Notes: generated by a model from the sequence alone, not told the origin. A stretch of 64,000 bases of DNA from Nocardioides sp. Iso805N (GCF_000364605.1 NZ_KB822576.1:186001-250000), one strand, 5' to 3'. Shown: positions 52,590 through 64,000, counted from the stretch's first letter. Numbers and translations: made by a program.

Positions 52590-54076
52590 CTGACCACCTT
52601 CAGGTATCCGTGGTCGACGTACCACTGGATCGGCTTGTCGAACTTGTACTGGACCCCACCGCCGGGCTGCTCGAACCACGGCGCGATCTCGCCTTGGGTG
52701 ACGTCCGAGGGCAACGGTTTCTCCACACGGTACTGGTGGTAGGGCTGGCTCGCGCTGTCCGGCGGGATCGCGCGCTGGTCGTACGGCGTCGCGTCGGGTG
52801 AAGCGTATCTTCCGCGCGGCTCGCCGAACCTGTCGATCGTGTCACCGGGGCTCAGCGCGTTGGGCTCCAGCATCGGTTCACCATCCGAACCGACCTTGAA
52901 GCCCTCCTCCGGCGGGTAGTCCCAGCCACCCGTCCCGTCCCGGGCCGCCGGATCCCAGTACTTCTCGTAGAACTCCTTCTCCGTCAGTCCACCGAAGGGC
53001 TCGAAGTCGCCGAAGAGCTTCGACGCCGGCCCGAAGCGCGGTACGGCGACACCGTCGATCGTCTTCGGCAGCGCCTCCCCCGCTGATTCCAGTGCCTTGA
53101 CCAGCTTCGCGTTGACGAACTTCCCGAGTTTGAGCACGAGCTCACCAAGCGACTTGATCGCCGTCTCGACGGCGACCTTGACCGTGCGGGCCAGCTCGAT
53201 GAGCTCGTTGAGGATCCGGATCACCTTCGAGGCGGCATTGGCGATCTCCGCGCCCTCGGCGGCCTGCGCGGCGGCCTCGCTGATGCCGACGGTGACGACG
53301 CTGAGGATGCCCCCTGCAGCCTCGATGGCGACGGTCCACTCCAGGAAGCTGACCAGCTCGTCCTGGATCTCCTGATGCTTGTCATCCACGTGCTGGGCAT
53401 AGTCGTTGCAGGCATTGCCCACCGCGACGTACATCGCGCCCAAGTCGCTGAGATGCGTGGCCAGGTCCGCGCAGGCGCCGTGCACGTCCTCCATCTCCGG
53501 GGATGTGATCGCGTAGAGGGCCGAGTCGGCCGCGTACACGTCGTACTGCGTGTTCGCGATCGCCGTGCCCGCCGCGTTCCAGGCGGCACCCGCCTTGCGG
53601 AGCCGTCCGGTGTCGGCATCGGGCCACAGCAGCCCGCCGACGTGGCTCGCGATCCAGTGCCACCAGTCCGGCTGGTCGCCGGTGCCGCCGGCCGCCGACG
53701 GCGGTGCGGGCGGGCTCAGGCTCATCGTCCCGTGATCGGGGTCCGTGTCGCCGCTGGCGGCGGCCGGCATGCCCGGATACATCATCGCGCCGTGCTCGGC
53801 ACCGTCGTGGTTGGCCAGCGAGCCGTTGAGCAGATTGGCCACGTTGGCCAGGGCGTCGCCCATCGTGCAGCCCGCCTGCACGAGCTGCGCCGCCGCCGGG
53901 TCGTACTGCTGGGCCCACTCCGTCCCACCGGTGTCGCTGCCAGCCATGGCGCCGCAGCCGTAGAGCACGTCGGTGAGCTGGTCGACGGCATTCACCACCG
54001 CGCGGTTGGCACCGGCGAGCTCACCGACGGCGTCGACATAGGAGGTGCTGTCGACGTCGATCACCGCGTAGTTCAT
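52586..54076 (-). CDS. CpnT-like WXG/ESX effector with C-terminal TNT (NAD+ glycohydrolase) domain
   Basis: A 496-residue multidomain toxin. Residues 1-95 are an ESX-type helical domain (CGAMAGSDTGGTEWAQQYDP), 100-140 a Pro/Gly linker, 145-330 a second long helical domain (TIANTQYDVYAADSALYAIT; KVIRILNELIELARTVKVAV). The C-terminal TNT domain (about 385-496) has D415-R416-F-G, Y424, R435, and GGGVQY with Q476, matching the residues I recall as active in M. tuberculosis CpnT (R757, Y765, R780, Q822). It is predicted to be exported by a type VII system and to destroy NAD+. No signal peptide. The ATG overlaps the second WXG100 stop. Confidence 0.85.
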   Translation of the reverse strand: MNYAVIDVDSTSYVDAVGELAGANRAVVNAVDQLTDVLYGCGAMAGSDTGGTEWAQQYDPAAAQLVQAGCTMGDALANVANLLNGSLANHDGAEHGAMMYPGMPAAASGDTDPDHGTMSLSPPAPPSAAGGTGDQPDWWHWIASHVGGLLWPDADTGRLRKAGAAWNAAGTAIANTQYDVYAADSALYAITSPEMEDVHGACADLATHLSDLGAMYVAVGNACNDYAQHVDDKHQEIQDELVSFLEWTVAIEAAGGILSVVTVGISEAAAQAAEGAEIANAASKVIRILNELIELARTVKVAVETAIKSLGELVLKLGKFVNAKLVKALESAGEALPKTIDGVAVPRFGPASKLFGDFEPFGGLTEKEFYEKYWDPAARDGTGGWDYPPEEGFKVGSDGEPMLEPNALSPGDTIDRFGEPRGRYASPDATPYDQRAIPPDSASQPYHQYRVEKPLPSDVTQGEIAPWFEQPGGGVQYKFDKPIQWYVDHGYLKVVR

Positions 54077-54372
54077 CAGCGCACCTGTCGCCAGATCGCA
54101 ACGTTGGCCGCGGCCGCTCCACTGTAGGAGCTGTGCGCCTTGCGGGCGGCCGCGTGCAACTCGACGACGGCGGCGTGCATCTCCTTGGCCCCCGCCGCGA
54201 TCCGCCGGTGGACCTCGGACTGCGCATCGGCGGCGTCGCCCAGCCAGTCCTTTTGCAGTGCCGAGATCGCCGTTTCGAGATCGCCGAGCTGGGTGGCGAA
54301 GGTGGCGCCGAAGGCATCCAGACTCCTCACCACGCTGTCGAGCTCGGCAAGGTCGACCTTGAATCTCGTCAT
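54076..54372 (-). CDS. WXG100 protein 2
   Basis: A 98-residue helix-turn-helix hairpin with the W43-L-G45 turn (ALQKDWLGDAADAQSEVHRR). Small secreted ESX partner or chaperone of the TNT toxin, overlapping it by one base (TGATG). Confidence 0.9.
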   Translation of the reverse strand: MTRFKVDLAELDSVVRSLDAFGATFATQLGDLETAISALQKDWLGDAADAQSEVHRRIAAGAKEMHAAVVELHAAARKAHSSYSGAAAANVAIWRQVR

Positions 54373-54381
54373 CGTCGGCCC

Positions 54382-54702
54382 CTAGCCAAGCCGGTCCGAG
54401 AGCCGCTGGTGCAACGTCCGGGCCGCGTCGGCGCGGTCCTGGTCGGTGCCGCTCAGCTCGGACCGGGTCAGCGCGATCGCAGCACTCTCCAGTCCCAGCC
54501 CGGACAGGACGTCGGACATGCCCTGGCACCACTGCGCCCACGCCGTGCGGAACTGGTCGGCGGCCTCCCCCGACCAGCGGGCGTCGAGCAGATCCTCGAC
54601 CTGCGTCGTGAGCTTCGCGTGCTCGTCGAGGAGTCCATCGCGGATCTGACCGACCTGTTGACTGGCCTGGTCGAGAGCGGCCAACTCGGCCTGGAGGGTC
54701 AT
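54382..54702 (-). CDS. WXG100 protein 1
   Basis: A 106-residue WXG100 protein with W43-S-G45 (DARWSGEAADQFRTAWAQW). The turn is at the same position as in the next protein, so the two probably form a heterodimer like EsxA/EsxB. First gene of the effector operon; AAGGA stands about 11 nt before the ATG. No EccC/EccB secretion machinery is in the window, so export would rely on a system elsewhere. Confidence 0.9.
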   Translation of the reverse strand: MTLQAELAALDQASQQVGQIRDGLLDEHAKLTTQVEDLLDARWSGEAADQFRTAWAQWCQGMSDVLSGLGLESAAIALTRSELSGTDQDRADAARTLHQRLSDRLG

Positions 54703-54764
54703 GGGGGCGGTCCTTCCCGAGGGATCGCCTGTCTTCTACCGCGCTCGATGCCCCGCGAAACCTC

Positions 54765-55427
54765 TCAGTCGAACGGCAGCGGCTCGGCACCCAGCGAGAC
54801 GGCTCGCGCCCGGCCCGCCGTCATCCGGCGCCGGTGGTGCTGGCGGCAGAGCACCTCGTAGGAGACGATGCCGGGCTCGTCGAGTGCGAGCGGCGCCTCG
54901 TCGGTGTCGCCCACGACGATCACCTCGCCCTCGGTGACCATGATCCCGTCCTCGACGCGCGCGTTGTGGGTGGCCCGCTTCCCGCACCAGCACAGCGCCT
55001 CCACCTGGAGCACCTGGGTGGAGTCGGCCAGCTCGACCAGTCGCGCCGAGCCCGGGAACAGCCGGGTGCGGAAGTCGGTGAGGATGCCGAAGCAGAAGAC
55101 GTCGATCTGCAGCTCGTCCACGATCTTGGCGAGCGCGTCGATCTGCTCGGGGCTGTAGAACTGCGCCTCGTCGCAGATGAAGTAGTCGATCCGCCGACCG
55201 TGCGTGAGCTCGTCCACGGTGTATCGCCAGAAGTCGAACTCCGGGCCCACCTCGATGGCGTCATGGGTCAGGCCCAGCCGCGAGGAGACCATCGCCGAGC
55301 CCGCCCGGTCGTGTGCGGTGAAGATCAGCCCGGCCAAGCCGCGGGCGGCCCGGTTGTGGTTCGTCTGCAGGGCGAGGGTGCTCTTTCCCGAGTCCATCGG
55401 GCCGGTGAAGAAGGTCAGCGAGGCCAC
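54765..55427 (-). CDS. tdk: Thymidine kinase
   Basis: A 220-residue TK1-type enzyme: P-loop GPMDSGKST, the [13 protein letters not shown] lasso region, FICDEAQFYSPEQIDALAKI (DEAQF), and a zinc site formed by CWCG and CRQH. It phosphorylates thymidine in salvage. The GTG at 55427 is preferred over 55445 because GGAGGA lies 9 nt before it. Confidence 0.95.
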   Translation of the reverse strand: MASLTFFTGPMDSGKSTLALQTNHNRAARGLAGLIFTAHDRAGSAMVSSRLGLTHDAIEVGPEFDFWRYTVDELTHGRRIDYFICDEAQFYSPEQIDALAKIVDELQIDVFCFGILTDFRTRLFPGSARLVELADSTQVLQVEALCWCGKRATHNARVEDGIMVTEGEVIVVGDTDEAPLALDEPGIVSYEVLCRQHHRRRMTAGRARAVSLGAEPLPFD

Positions 55428-55451
55428 GACGGAGGATCCTCCCACGAACCG

Positions 55452-56597
55452 TCAGCTGATCAGGATCGGGATCAACATCTCGTCGGCGGTCAGCGAGCCG
55501 TGCAGCCCCACCAGCGTCGTCTCGTAGGGGAAGTCGACGCTGGAGACCACCGCGTGATCGCCTCGGGAGGCCACGATGACGTCCCCGAGTCGCGGCAGTA
55601 CGCCGGCGACGACCGGTCCGAACCAGCCCTTCGCGATGGCATCCTCGCGGGTCAGCACCTCGGCGCGCTCGCCGAGCACCTCGCGCCAGGTGGCCTCCAC
55701 GTCGAGGACAGCGCCGCGGGCGCAGTAAAGATGACGGAACCGCGCCTCGCCGCCCAGCAGCGCCACCCCGTCGCGCAGCTCGAGGTGTTCATCGACGTCG
55801 ATGCGCCGCTCGGGTGCGGAGTCGATCATGCCGTGGTCGGCCACCACCAGCAGCCGGGTGCTGTGGGGCAGTGCCTCGCGCAGCTGCTCCGCCTCCGCGT
55901 CGATCATGGAGAGCTGCTGCAGCCAGGCTGCGGAGGCGACGCCGTACCGATGTCCCGTCCAGTCGAGATCGCCGTCGTAGAGGTAGGTCAGCGAGCACCG
56001 GTGACGCGATGCCTCGACCACCGCAGCGATCCGCTCCCCGACCTTGTCGGCACCGACGAAGTCAGCGCCTCGATGTGCTGCCACGGTGAGACCCGATCCC
56101 TCGAACTCGCGCTTGTTCACCACCGTCACGCTCGCCCCACCCTCGACGAGCCGTTGGAAGGCGGTCTTGTTCGGTTGCCACTCGACCGGGTCGATCTCCT
56201 TGCGCCACTGCAGGGCGTTGAGCAGGTGGTCGGTCCCCGGAATGCGCGAGGTGTAGCCGACCAGCCCGTGCGAACCCGGGGTCAGGCCGGTCCCGAAGGA
56301 CGTCAGGCTGGTGACGGTCGTCGACGGCACCCCGGCGGTCCCGGGCTCGGAGTGCGCGAGCAGCGAGGACAGGAACGGCGCCGCGTGCGCATAGCGCTCC
56401 AGCAGCCGCGCCCCCAGCCCGTCGATGAGCATCACTACGTACGCCGCGGCGTTCGGCAGGGCCAGCCCCGCGGGAGCACCCTCACAGCCCAGCGCGGCGG
56501 CGATCGCCGGGACGACGTCGCCCAGCGAGCGATCGGCGTACGCCGGGGCGACGAAGGTCGGATCGGGCTCGGTCCGCACGCGGCGACGCTCGCTCAC
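55452..56597 (-). CDS. Nucleotide pyrophosphatase/phosphodiesterase (alkaline phosphatase superfamily)
   Basis: A 381-residue metallo-phosphodiesterase: MLIDGLGARLLERY, the nucleophile segment TAGVPSTTVTSLTSFGTGLT, YDGDLDWTGHRYG and VVADHGMID (Asp/His metal ligands). Members cleave nucleotide diphosphate or phosphodiester bonds. The GTG start overlaps the DUF5998 stop (GTGA). It lacks a signal peptide, so a cytosolic role is likely. Confidence 0.85.
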   Translation of the reverse strand: MSERRRVRTEPDPTFVAPAYADRSLGDVVPAIAAALGCEGAPAGLALPNAAAYVVMLIDGLGARLLERYAHAAPFLSSLLAHSEPGTAGVPSTTVTSLTSFGTGLTPGSHGLVGYTSRIPGTDHLLNALQWRKEIDPVEWQPNKTAFQRLVEGGASVTVVNKREFEGSGLTVAAHRGADFVGADKVGERIAAVVEASRHRCSLTYLYDGDLDWTGHRYGVASAAWLQQLSMIDAEAEQLREALPHSTRLLVVADHGMIDSAPERRIDVDEHLELRDGVALLGGEARFRHLYCARGAVLDVEATWREVLGERAEVLTREDAIAKGWFGPVVAGVLPRLGDVIVASRGDHAVVSSVDFPYETTLVGLHGSLTADEMLIPILIS

Positions 56598-57172
56598 GCG
56601 CGCCCGGTGCGCGCCGAGAGCGCCTCGGCGAAGTCCAGCATCTTGGAGACGGCGGAGACGCCATCGGCCGCGGCCGAGACCCGCAGCGAGAAGTCGTCGG
56701 AGGTCAGCGAGCCGGTGTAGCCGTGGTCGGCCTCGCAGTTGGGATCGGCACAGGCCGCCGGCTCCAGGTCGAGCCGGCCGACGGCGCCCCACCCGATGGT
56801 GAGCACCGCCTCCGCCGCGCGACCGGCACCCTTGGCCGGGTTGGTCACCATCCGGGTCACCACCACCGACTTCACCGCCGATAGCGCCACCGCCTCGGTC
56901 GAGGTGGAGGTGTAGGGCTCGGGCAGCAGGTCGTCGCCGGCGTGCTCGTCGGTATGCGCCAGGATCAGCCGGCTCGGCGTGAGCACCAGCACGCTGAGGT
57001 GCCGGCGTACCTCGTCGTGCTCGAAGGTCGGCTCGTGGTGCACGAAGTAGGCGGTGACCTGCTCGCCCGCGACGGCGGTGCGCACGCCGTCGAAGACGAC
57101 GTCGGGGTAGTAGCCGGTGCGCTCGATCTCCGCGCGCAGCTCACGGCTCTGGTCAACCTCGGTGAAGCTCAT
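56594..57172 (-). CDS. DUF5998 protein
   Basis: A 192-residue protein: TGYYPDVVFDGVRTAVAG, YFVHHEPTFEHDEVRRHLSV and a Cys/His cluster CADPNCEADHGY that may bind zinc. It is a conserved actinobacterial family of unknown function, usually next to this phosphodiesterase and tdk. GAGACT stands 6 nt before the ATG. Confidence 0.85.
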   Translation of the reverse strand: MSFTEVDQSRELRAEIERTGYYPDVVFDGVRTAVAGEQVTAYFVHHEPTFEHDEVRRHLSVLVLTPSRLILAHTDEHAGDDLLPEPYTSTSTEAVALSAVKSVVVTRMVTNPAKGAGRAAEAVLTIGWGAVGRLDLEPAACADPNCEADHGYTGSLTSDDFSLRVSAAADGVSAVSKMLDFAEALSARTGRA

Positions 57173-57204
57173 GCCGTCAGTCTCTCACCTGTCAGAACCA
57201 GGCT

Positions 57205-59913
<2,709 letters not shown>

Positions 59914-59919
59914 AGCGCA

Positions 59920-59925
59920 AATCTA
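59920..59925 (-). promoter_or_regulatory. -10 box of pat, leaderless
   Basis: TAGATT on the minus strand, then 6 nt, then GTG 59913. Confidence 0.65.
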
Positions 59926-59981
59926 GCGGGGCGTGGGCGCGGTACGGCGTGGCCTGCTGACGAACTGTCGGTGTCACCGGG

Positions 59982-59987
59982 GAGAAT
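59982..59987 (+). promoter_or_regulatory. -10-like box of the topoisomerase subunit A gene
   Basis: GAGAAT, then 7 nt, then ATG 59995. The first base departs from consensus. Confidence 0.4.
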
Positions 59988-59994
59988 GCGCCCC

Positions 59995-62484
59995 ATGGCA
60001 CGCAGCAAGACCCAGCAGGAACTCCCCGACGATGACTTCGAGGAGCACATCCTCGACACCGACATCAAGGACGAGATGCAGTCCTCCTTCCTGGAGTACG
60101 CCTACTCGGTCATCTACTCGCGCGCCCTGCCCGACGCCCGCGACGGGCTGAAGCCTGTCCAGCGCCGGATCCTCTACACGATGAACGACATGCGGCTGCT
60201 GCCCGACCGCGGCCACGTGAAGTCGGCCCGTGTGGTCGGCGAGGTGATGGGTCGCCTGCACCCGCACGGCGACAGCGCCATCTATGACGCGCTGGTGCGG
60301 CTGGTCCAGGCCTGGATGATGCGCCTGCCGATGGTCGACGGGCACGGCAACTTCGGCTCCCCTGACGGCGTCTCGGGTGCCGCGGCGATGCGCTACACCG
60401 AGTGTCGGATGGCTGCTCCGGCCGTCGCCATGACCGCCAGCATCGACGAGAACACCGTCGACTTCCGGCCCAACTACGACTCCCGCGAGCTGGAGCCGAC
60501 CGTGCTCCCGGCCGCGATCCCCAACCTCCTGGTCAACGGCGCCTCCGGCATCGCGGTCGGCATGGCGACCAACATGGCCCCGCACAACCTGATCGAGGTG
60601 GTCGCGGCCTGCCGCCACCTGATCACCCGTCCGCAGGCCGACCTCGACGAGCTGATGCGGTTCATCCCCGGCCCCGACCTGCCGACCGGTGGGACCATCG
60701 TCGGTCTGGACGGCATCCGGGACGCCTACGAGTCCGGGCGAGGCACCTTCAAGATCCGCGCCACCGCCCGGGTCGAGACGATCGGCCGCCGCAAGGGCAT
60801 CGTGGTGACCGAGCTGCCCTACGGCGTCGGTACCGAGAAGGTGATGGAGCGGATCAAGCAGCTGGTCCAGGCCAAGAAGCTGCAGGGCGTCAGCGACCTC
60901 ATCGACCTGACCGACAAGTCCAACGGCACCCGGCTGGTCATCGAGGTGAAGAACGGCTTCGTCCCCGAGGCGCTGCTCGAGCAGCTCTACAAGCAGACGC
61001 CGCTGGAGGACTCCTTCGGCATCAACAACGTGGCCTTGGTCGACGGCCAGCCCCGCACGCTGGGCCTCAAGCCGCTGCTCGAGGTCTTCCTCGCCCACCG
61101 CTACGACGTGGTGCGCAGGCGCTCGCAGTTCCGCCGCGACAAGGCCGCAGCCCGGCTGCACCTGGTCGAGGGCCTGCTCCTGGCGATCCTCGACATCGAC
61201 GAGGTCATCCAGCTGATCCGCTCCAGCGACAACGCGCCGGCCGCCAAGGAGCGGCTGATGAGCGTCTTCGAGCTCTCCGAGCTCCAGGCCGAGTACATCT
61301 TGGACATGGCGCTGCGCCGGCTGACCAAGTTCTCCCGGATCGAGCTGGAGAAGGAGCAGACCGAGCTCCAGACCACCATCGAGGAGCTCGACGCGATCCT
61401 CAACGACGACACCCTGCTGCGCAAGGTTGTCTCCGATGAGCTCGCCGATGTCGCCAAGACCTACGGCACGCCCCGTCGCACCGTGCTGCTCTCCTCCGCC
61501 GGTACGGCGGCGGCCGCCGCCGCGTCGACTCCGCTCGAGGTCCCCGACGACCCCTGCTACGCGCTGCTCAGCTCGACCGGGCTGCTCGCTCGCACCCGGA
61601 GCACCGAGCCCATCGGCACCGGCGGCGCCCGGACCAACCACGACGTGATCGTCTCCCTGGTCGCTACGACGGCCCGCGCCGACATCGGCGTGCTGACCTC
61701 GCAGGGCCGGCTGCTCCGCCTCGGCGTGCTGGACCTGCCGGTGATCCCACCGACGGCCGGTGACCCCAACCTCCAGGGCGGCCTGCCGCTGAGCGCGCTG
61801 CTCTCGCTGGACCCGGGCGAGCGAGCACTGGGCCTGTGCACGCTGGCCGCCGACGGACCGGGGCTCGCGCTCGGCACCCGACTCGGCACGGTCAAGCGGG
61901 TCAACCCCGAGGTGCTCAACAAGGACGAGTGGGAGGTGATCCGGCTGGCCGACGGCGACGAGGTCGTGGGCGCGGTCCAGCTGACCACCGGTGAGGAGAC
62001 GCTCTGCTTCGTCACCTCGGATGCCCAGCTGCTGCACTTCGGTGCCGACCAGGTCCGGCCGCAGGGCCGCTCCGGCGGCGGCATCTCCGGCGTGCGGGTG
62101 GCCCACGGATCGCGGGTGGTCTTCTTCGGTGCCTTCGATCCCAACGGCCCCGAAGGCGCCACCGTCGTCACCGTGGCGGGCACCTCGACCGCATTGCCCG
62201 GCACCGAGACCGGCTCGGTCAAGGTGACACCCTTCAGCGAGTATCCGGGCAAGGGCCGCGCCACCGGCGGAGTGCGTTGCCAGCGCTACCTCAAGGGCGA
62301 GGACGGCCTGGTCTTCGCCTGGGTGGGCCCCGCCCCCGCGCGCGCCGCGGCGAGCAGCGGCGCCCCGATCGAGCTCCCGGCGGCCGACGGTCGACGCGAC
62401 GGTTCGGGTGTGCCGCTGGCGCAGCCGATCGACGCCTGCAGCGGCCCCGTAGGCTCGCCGCAGTCGGCCGCGCACGCGGACTGA
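59995..62484 (+). CDS. parC: DNA topoisomerase (gyrase/topo IV) subunit A, ParC-like
   Basis: An 829-residue type IIA subunit: [37 protein letters not shown], the catalytic Tyr in [10 protein letters not shown], and a six-blade C-terminal propeller. The GyrA-box position reads [12 protein letters not shown], a degenerate form, which favours topo IV (decatenation) over gyrase. The partner ParE is not in the window. Streptomyces and relatives carry a topo IV at a similar place beside pat, DUF5998 and tdk. A GyrA at oriC is expected elsewhere. Confidence 0.85.
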   Translation: MARSKTQQELPDDDFEEHILDTDIKDEMQSSFLEYAYSVIYSRALPDARDGLKPVQRRILYTMNDMRLLPDRGHVKSARVVGEVMGRLHPHGDSAIYDALVRLVQAWMMRLPMVDGHGNFGSPDGVSGAAAMRYTECRMAAPAVAMTASIDENTVDFRPNYDSRELEPTVLPAAIPNLLVNGASGIAVGMATNMAPHNLIEVVAACRHLITRPQADLDELMRFIPGPDLPTGGTIVGLDGIRDAYESGRGTFKIRATARVETIGRRKGIVVTELPYGVGTEKVMERIKQLVQAKKLQGVSDLIDLTDKSNGTRLVIEVKNGFVPEALLEQLYKQTPLEDSFGINNVALVDGQPRTLGLKPLLEVFLAHRYDVVRRRSQFRRDKAAARLHLVEGLLLAILDIDEVIQLIRSSDNAPAAKERLMSVFELSELQAEYILDMALRRLTKFSRIELEKEQTELQTTIEELDAILNDDTLLRKVVSDELADVAKTYGTPRRTVLLSSAGTAAAAAASTPLEVPDDPCYALLSSTGLLARTRSTEPIGTGGARTNHDVIVSLVATTARADIGVLTSQGRLLRLGVLDLPVIPPTAGDPNLQGGLPLSALLSLDPGERALGLCTLAADGPGLALGTRLGTVKRVNPEVLNKDEWEVIRLADGDEVVGAVQLTTGEETLCFVTSDAQLLHFGADQVRPQGRSGGGISGVRVAHGSRVVFFGAFDPNGPEGATVVTVAGTSTALPGTETGSVKVTPFSEYPGKGRATGGVRCQRYLKGEDGLVFAWVGPAPARAAASSGAPIELPAADGRRDGSGVPLAQPIDACSGPVGSPQSAAHAD

Positions 62485-62503
62485 GTGTGGAAGGCTGACG
62501 CGC

Positions 62504-63205
62504 GTGCGCATGCTCCGACGTACTGCCCTGCCCGTGGTGGTGACCGTGGTCGCTGCCCTGACCCTCGCTGGGTGCGGCGGCGGGAGCAGCACGGCCACGC
62601 TCTCGCCTGACAAGGAGATGGCGCTGGCCAAGACCGCCTTCGACCAGACCTCGGGGGTGCACGTGCAGCTCGCCGGCAAGGACCTGCCCAGCGGCAACGT
62701 CCTGGTCGGCGCAGACGGCACCCTGACCCGCGCGCCGGCCTTCGATGGCACGATCGCGGTCAAGATTCTCGGTGCCACCGCCCAGGTGCCGGTGGTCTCG
62801 GTCGACGACAAGGTCTACGCCAAGCTGCCGTTGACCGTGACCTGGCAGACGATCGACCCGGCCCAGTACGGCGTGCCCGACCCTGCGACCCTGATCGCGC
62901 CCGACACCGGCATCTCCCACCTTCTCACCGCGACCACCGGCCTGAAGTCAGCCGGCACCGTGCGCGGCGGCAAGGACAACAAGGAGATCCTGACCACCTA
63001 CACCGGCACCCTGCCCGGGTCCGCGGTCGCCGCCATCATTTCCGGCGCGTCGGGCACCTTCGGCGTCTCCTACACGATCGGTGACAAGCACCAGCTGCAG
63101 CAGGCCGTGATCACCGGCCGGTTCTACGGCGCCGACGAGCAGAAGTCGACCTACACCGTCACGCTCGACGACTACGGCGTGACCAAGACGATCACCAAGC
63201 CGTGA
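62504..63205 (+). CDS. lprG: LprG/LppX-family lipoprotein
   Basis: A 233-residue lipoprotein: signal VVVTVVAALTLAGCGGG with the lipobox LAGC, then the LppX/LprAFG half-barrel (SVDDKVYAKLPLTVTWQTID; LLTATTGLKSAGTVRGGKDN). In mycobacteria LprG carries triacylated glycolipids or triacylglycerol and works with the MFS pump Rv1410c. The stop overlaps the start of an MFS gene (GTGA), as in that operon. GTG 62504 or ATG 62510 is the start; AAGGCT lies 7 nt before the GTG. Confidence 0.92.
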   Translation: MRMLRRTALPVVVTVVAALTLAGCGGGSSTATLSPDKEMALAKTAFDQTSGVHVQLAGKDLPSGNVLVGADGTLTRAPAFDGTIAVKILGATAQVPVVSVDDKVYAKLPLTVTWQTIDPAQYGVPDPATLIAPDTGISHLLTATTGLKSAGTVRGGKDNKEILTTYTGTLPGSAVAAIISGASGTFGVSYTIGDKHQLQQAVITGRFYGADEQKSTYTVTLDDYGVTKTITKP

Positions 63206-64000
63206 GGCCGGGCGTGGGCTCGCCGTCGACCGGAGTACCTACCGGTGCCGGAGCCACGCCCCAACAGCGCCGGCTGCTCGCGCTGGCGGCGATAGCGGTC
63301 GCGTTCGCCGCAGCCGACACGTACGTCGTGGTGCTCGCGCTGCCCGAGATGATGGCCGGCGTCGGCCTGTCGGTGGAGCAGCTGCAGGAGGCGGCCCCGA
63401 TCGTGTCGGCCTTCCTGCTCGGGTACGTCGCCATGCTTCCCCTGATCGGTTCCGTCGCCGACCAGCGGGGCCGTCGCCCGGTGCTGGTCGCGGGCTTGGT
63501 CGTCTTCGCCTTCGGCTCGCTGCTGACCGCCTTGGCCTACGGCCTCGGGCCGATGATCGTCGGGCGCTTCCTGCAGGGCCTCGGCGGCGGCGCGCTGGTG
63601 CCCGCGACGCTGGCCCTGGTCGCCGACCTCTATCCGGCCGAACGCCGGGGCGTGCCGCTCGGCATCGTCTCCGCCATCCAGGAGGCAGGCTCGCTGCTGG
63701 GCCCGCTGGCCGGTGCCGTGGTGCTGGCCGTCTCGGACTGGCGGGCCATCTTCGTGGTCAACCTGCTGGTCGGTGTCGTGCTCGCCGTGGCGGTGGGAGC
63801 GCACGCCAACGCTGCCCCGGACACCGAGGACGCCGATCCCATCCCGCCCGCGGAGCTTGTCGAGGCCGTCCCGCCCGCCGAGCTTGTCGAGGCGCCTCGA
63901 CAAGCTCCGCGGACGTCGGCTCGGCGGATGTGGCCCGACCCGGTCGGGCTGCTACTCCTGCTCGTGGTGGCTGCTGCCGGCGGGCTCGTCTTCATCGAGC
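63202..64000 (+). CDS. MFS transporter (P55/Rv1410c-like), 3' end outside window
   Basis: Open from GTG 63202 to the last base: 266 codons with seven membrane helices visible. Motif A is VADQRGRRPVLVAGL after TM2, and motif C-like IQEAGSLLGPLAG follows. Overlap with lprG suggests it is the lipid-exporting partner of LprG. Unusually, the loop after TM6 contains in-frame palindromic repeat DNA (63850-63912) that encodes PPAELVEAVPPAELVEAPRQ. The gene is absent from lists of stop-closed frames because it runs off the end. Confidence 0.88.
   Translation, partial: MRPGVGSPSTGVPTGAGATPQQRRLLALAAIAVAFAAADTYVVVLALPEMMAGVGLSVEQLQEAAPIVSAFLLGYVAMLPLIGSVADQRGRRPVLVAGLVVFAFGSLLTALAYGLGPMIVGRFLQGLGGGALVPATLALVADLYPAERRGVPLGIVSAIQEAGSLLGPLAGAVVLAVSDWRAIFVVNLLVGVVLAVAVGAHANAAPDTEDADPIPPAELVEAVPPAELVEAPRQAPRTSARRMWPDPVGLLLLLVVAAAGGLVFIE
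63850..63912. repeat. 38-bp palindromic repeat, copy 3 with an extra half, inside the MFS gene
   Basis: A left half (GCGGAGCTTGTCGAGG), then 11 bp, then a full unit GAGCTTGTCGAGGCGCCTCG with the right arm ACAAGCTCCGCGG. The extra left half is fully complementary to the right arm, so either can pair. It is in frame and adds about 20 residues to a cytoplasmic loop. Confidence 0.85.

Overview
The window is chromosomal DNA from a high-GC actinobacterium, most likely Nocardioides or a close relative. The evidence is very GC-rich codon use, SepH, WXG100 proteins, an F420-type LLM oxidoreductase, a FabG4/FadA2/HtdX fatty-acid cluster, an LprG-MFS pair, and the conserved run of actinobacterial DUF families (DUF3093, DUF3159, DUF3710, DUF4193, DUF4235, DUF5998). 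No rRNA, tRNA, CRISPR array, insertion sequence or prophage was recognised.

Layout. 0-9 kb: a truncated LuxR regulator, an MFS permease, uvrB, a phospholipase D-like protein, an AlkA-type glycosylase divergent from an ATP-dependent DNA ligase, and a TetR regulator. 9-16.5 kb: a frameshifted Ser/Thr kinase gene, fadA2 divergent from fabG4-htdX, then tesB and PAC2. 16.5-25 kb: dxs, a lactonase-like protein, a NUDIX hydrolase, two thiamine-linked small proteins (YjbQ and MTH1187), an unknown gene pair and aconitase. 25-35 kb is more accessory: DUF4232, LLM and DinB proteins, a TetR-controlled divergent cluster ending in a decayed metallo-hydrolase, and a ROK regulator beside a secreted GH3 glycosidase. 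35-50 kb is conserved housekeeping: an RNA methyltransferase, an APC (KimA-like) transporter divergent from two TrkA proteins, the DUF3159-OB-DUF3710-dut group, GntR plus an ABC ATPase, coproporphyrin ferrochelatase with an inositol-phosphatase-like enzyme, a FAD oxidase and SepH. 51-54.7 kb is a tightly overlapping operon of two WXG100 proteins, a CpnT-like protein with a TNT (NAD+ glycohydrolase) domain, a small putative immunity protein, a second TNT-fold protein that has lost key residues, and an ADP-ribosyltransferase-fold protein. 54.7-64 kb: thymidine kinase, a phosphodiesterase, DUF5998, a GNAT-acyl-CoA-synthetase fusion (Pat type), a GyrA/ParC protein, and LprG with its MFS partner, cut by the window end.

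The NAD-directed effector operon at 51-54.7 kb is the best candidate for a little-described system. Two genome-style features also stand out. At least 17 genes have a TANNNT -10 box ending exactly 6 or 7 nt before the start codon, which predicts leaderless mRNAs and fixes several starts. A 38-bp palindromic repeat occurs in two convergent gene gaps and again inside the reading frame of the last MFS gene. Two genes (the kinase and the metallo-hydrolase) carry 2-nt deletions. These may be real decay or assembly errors.
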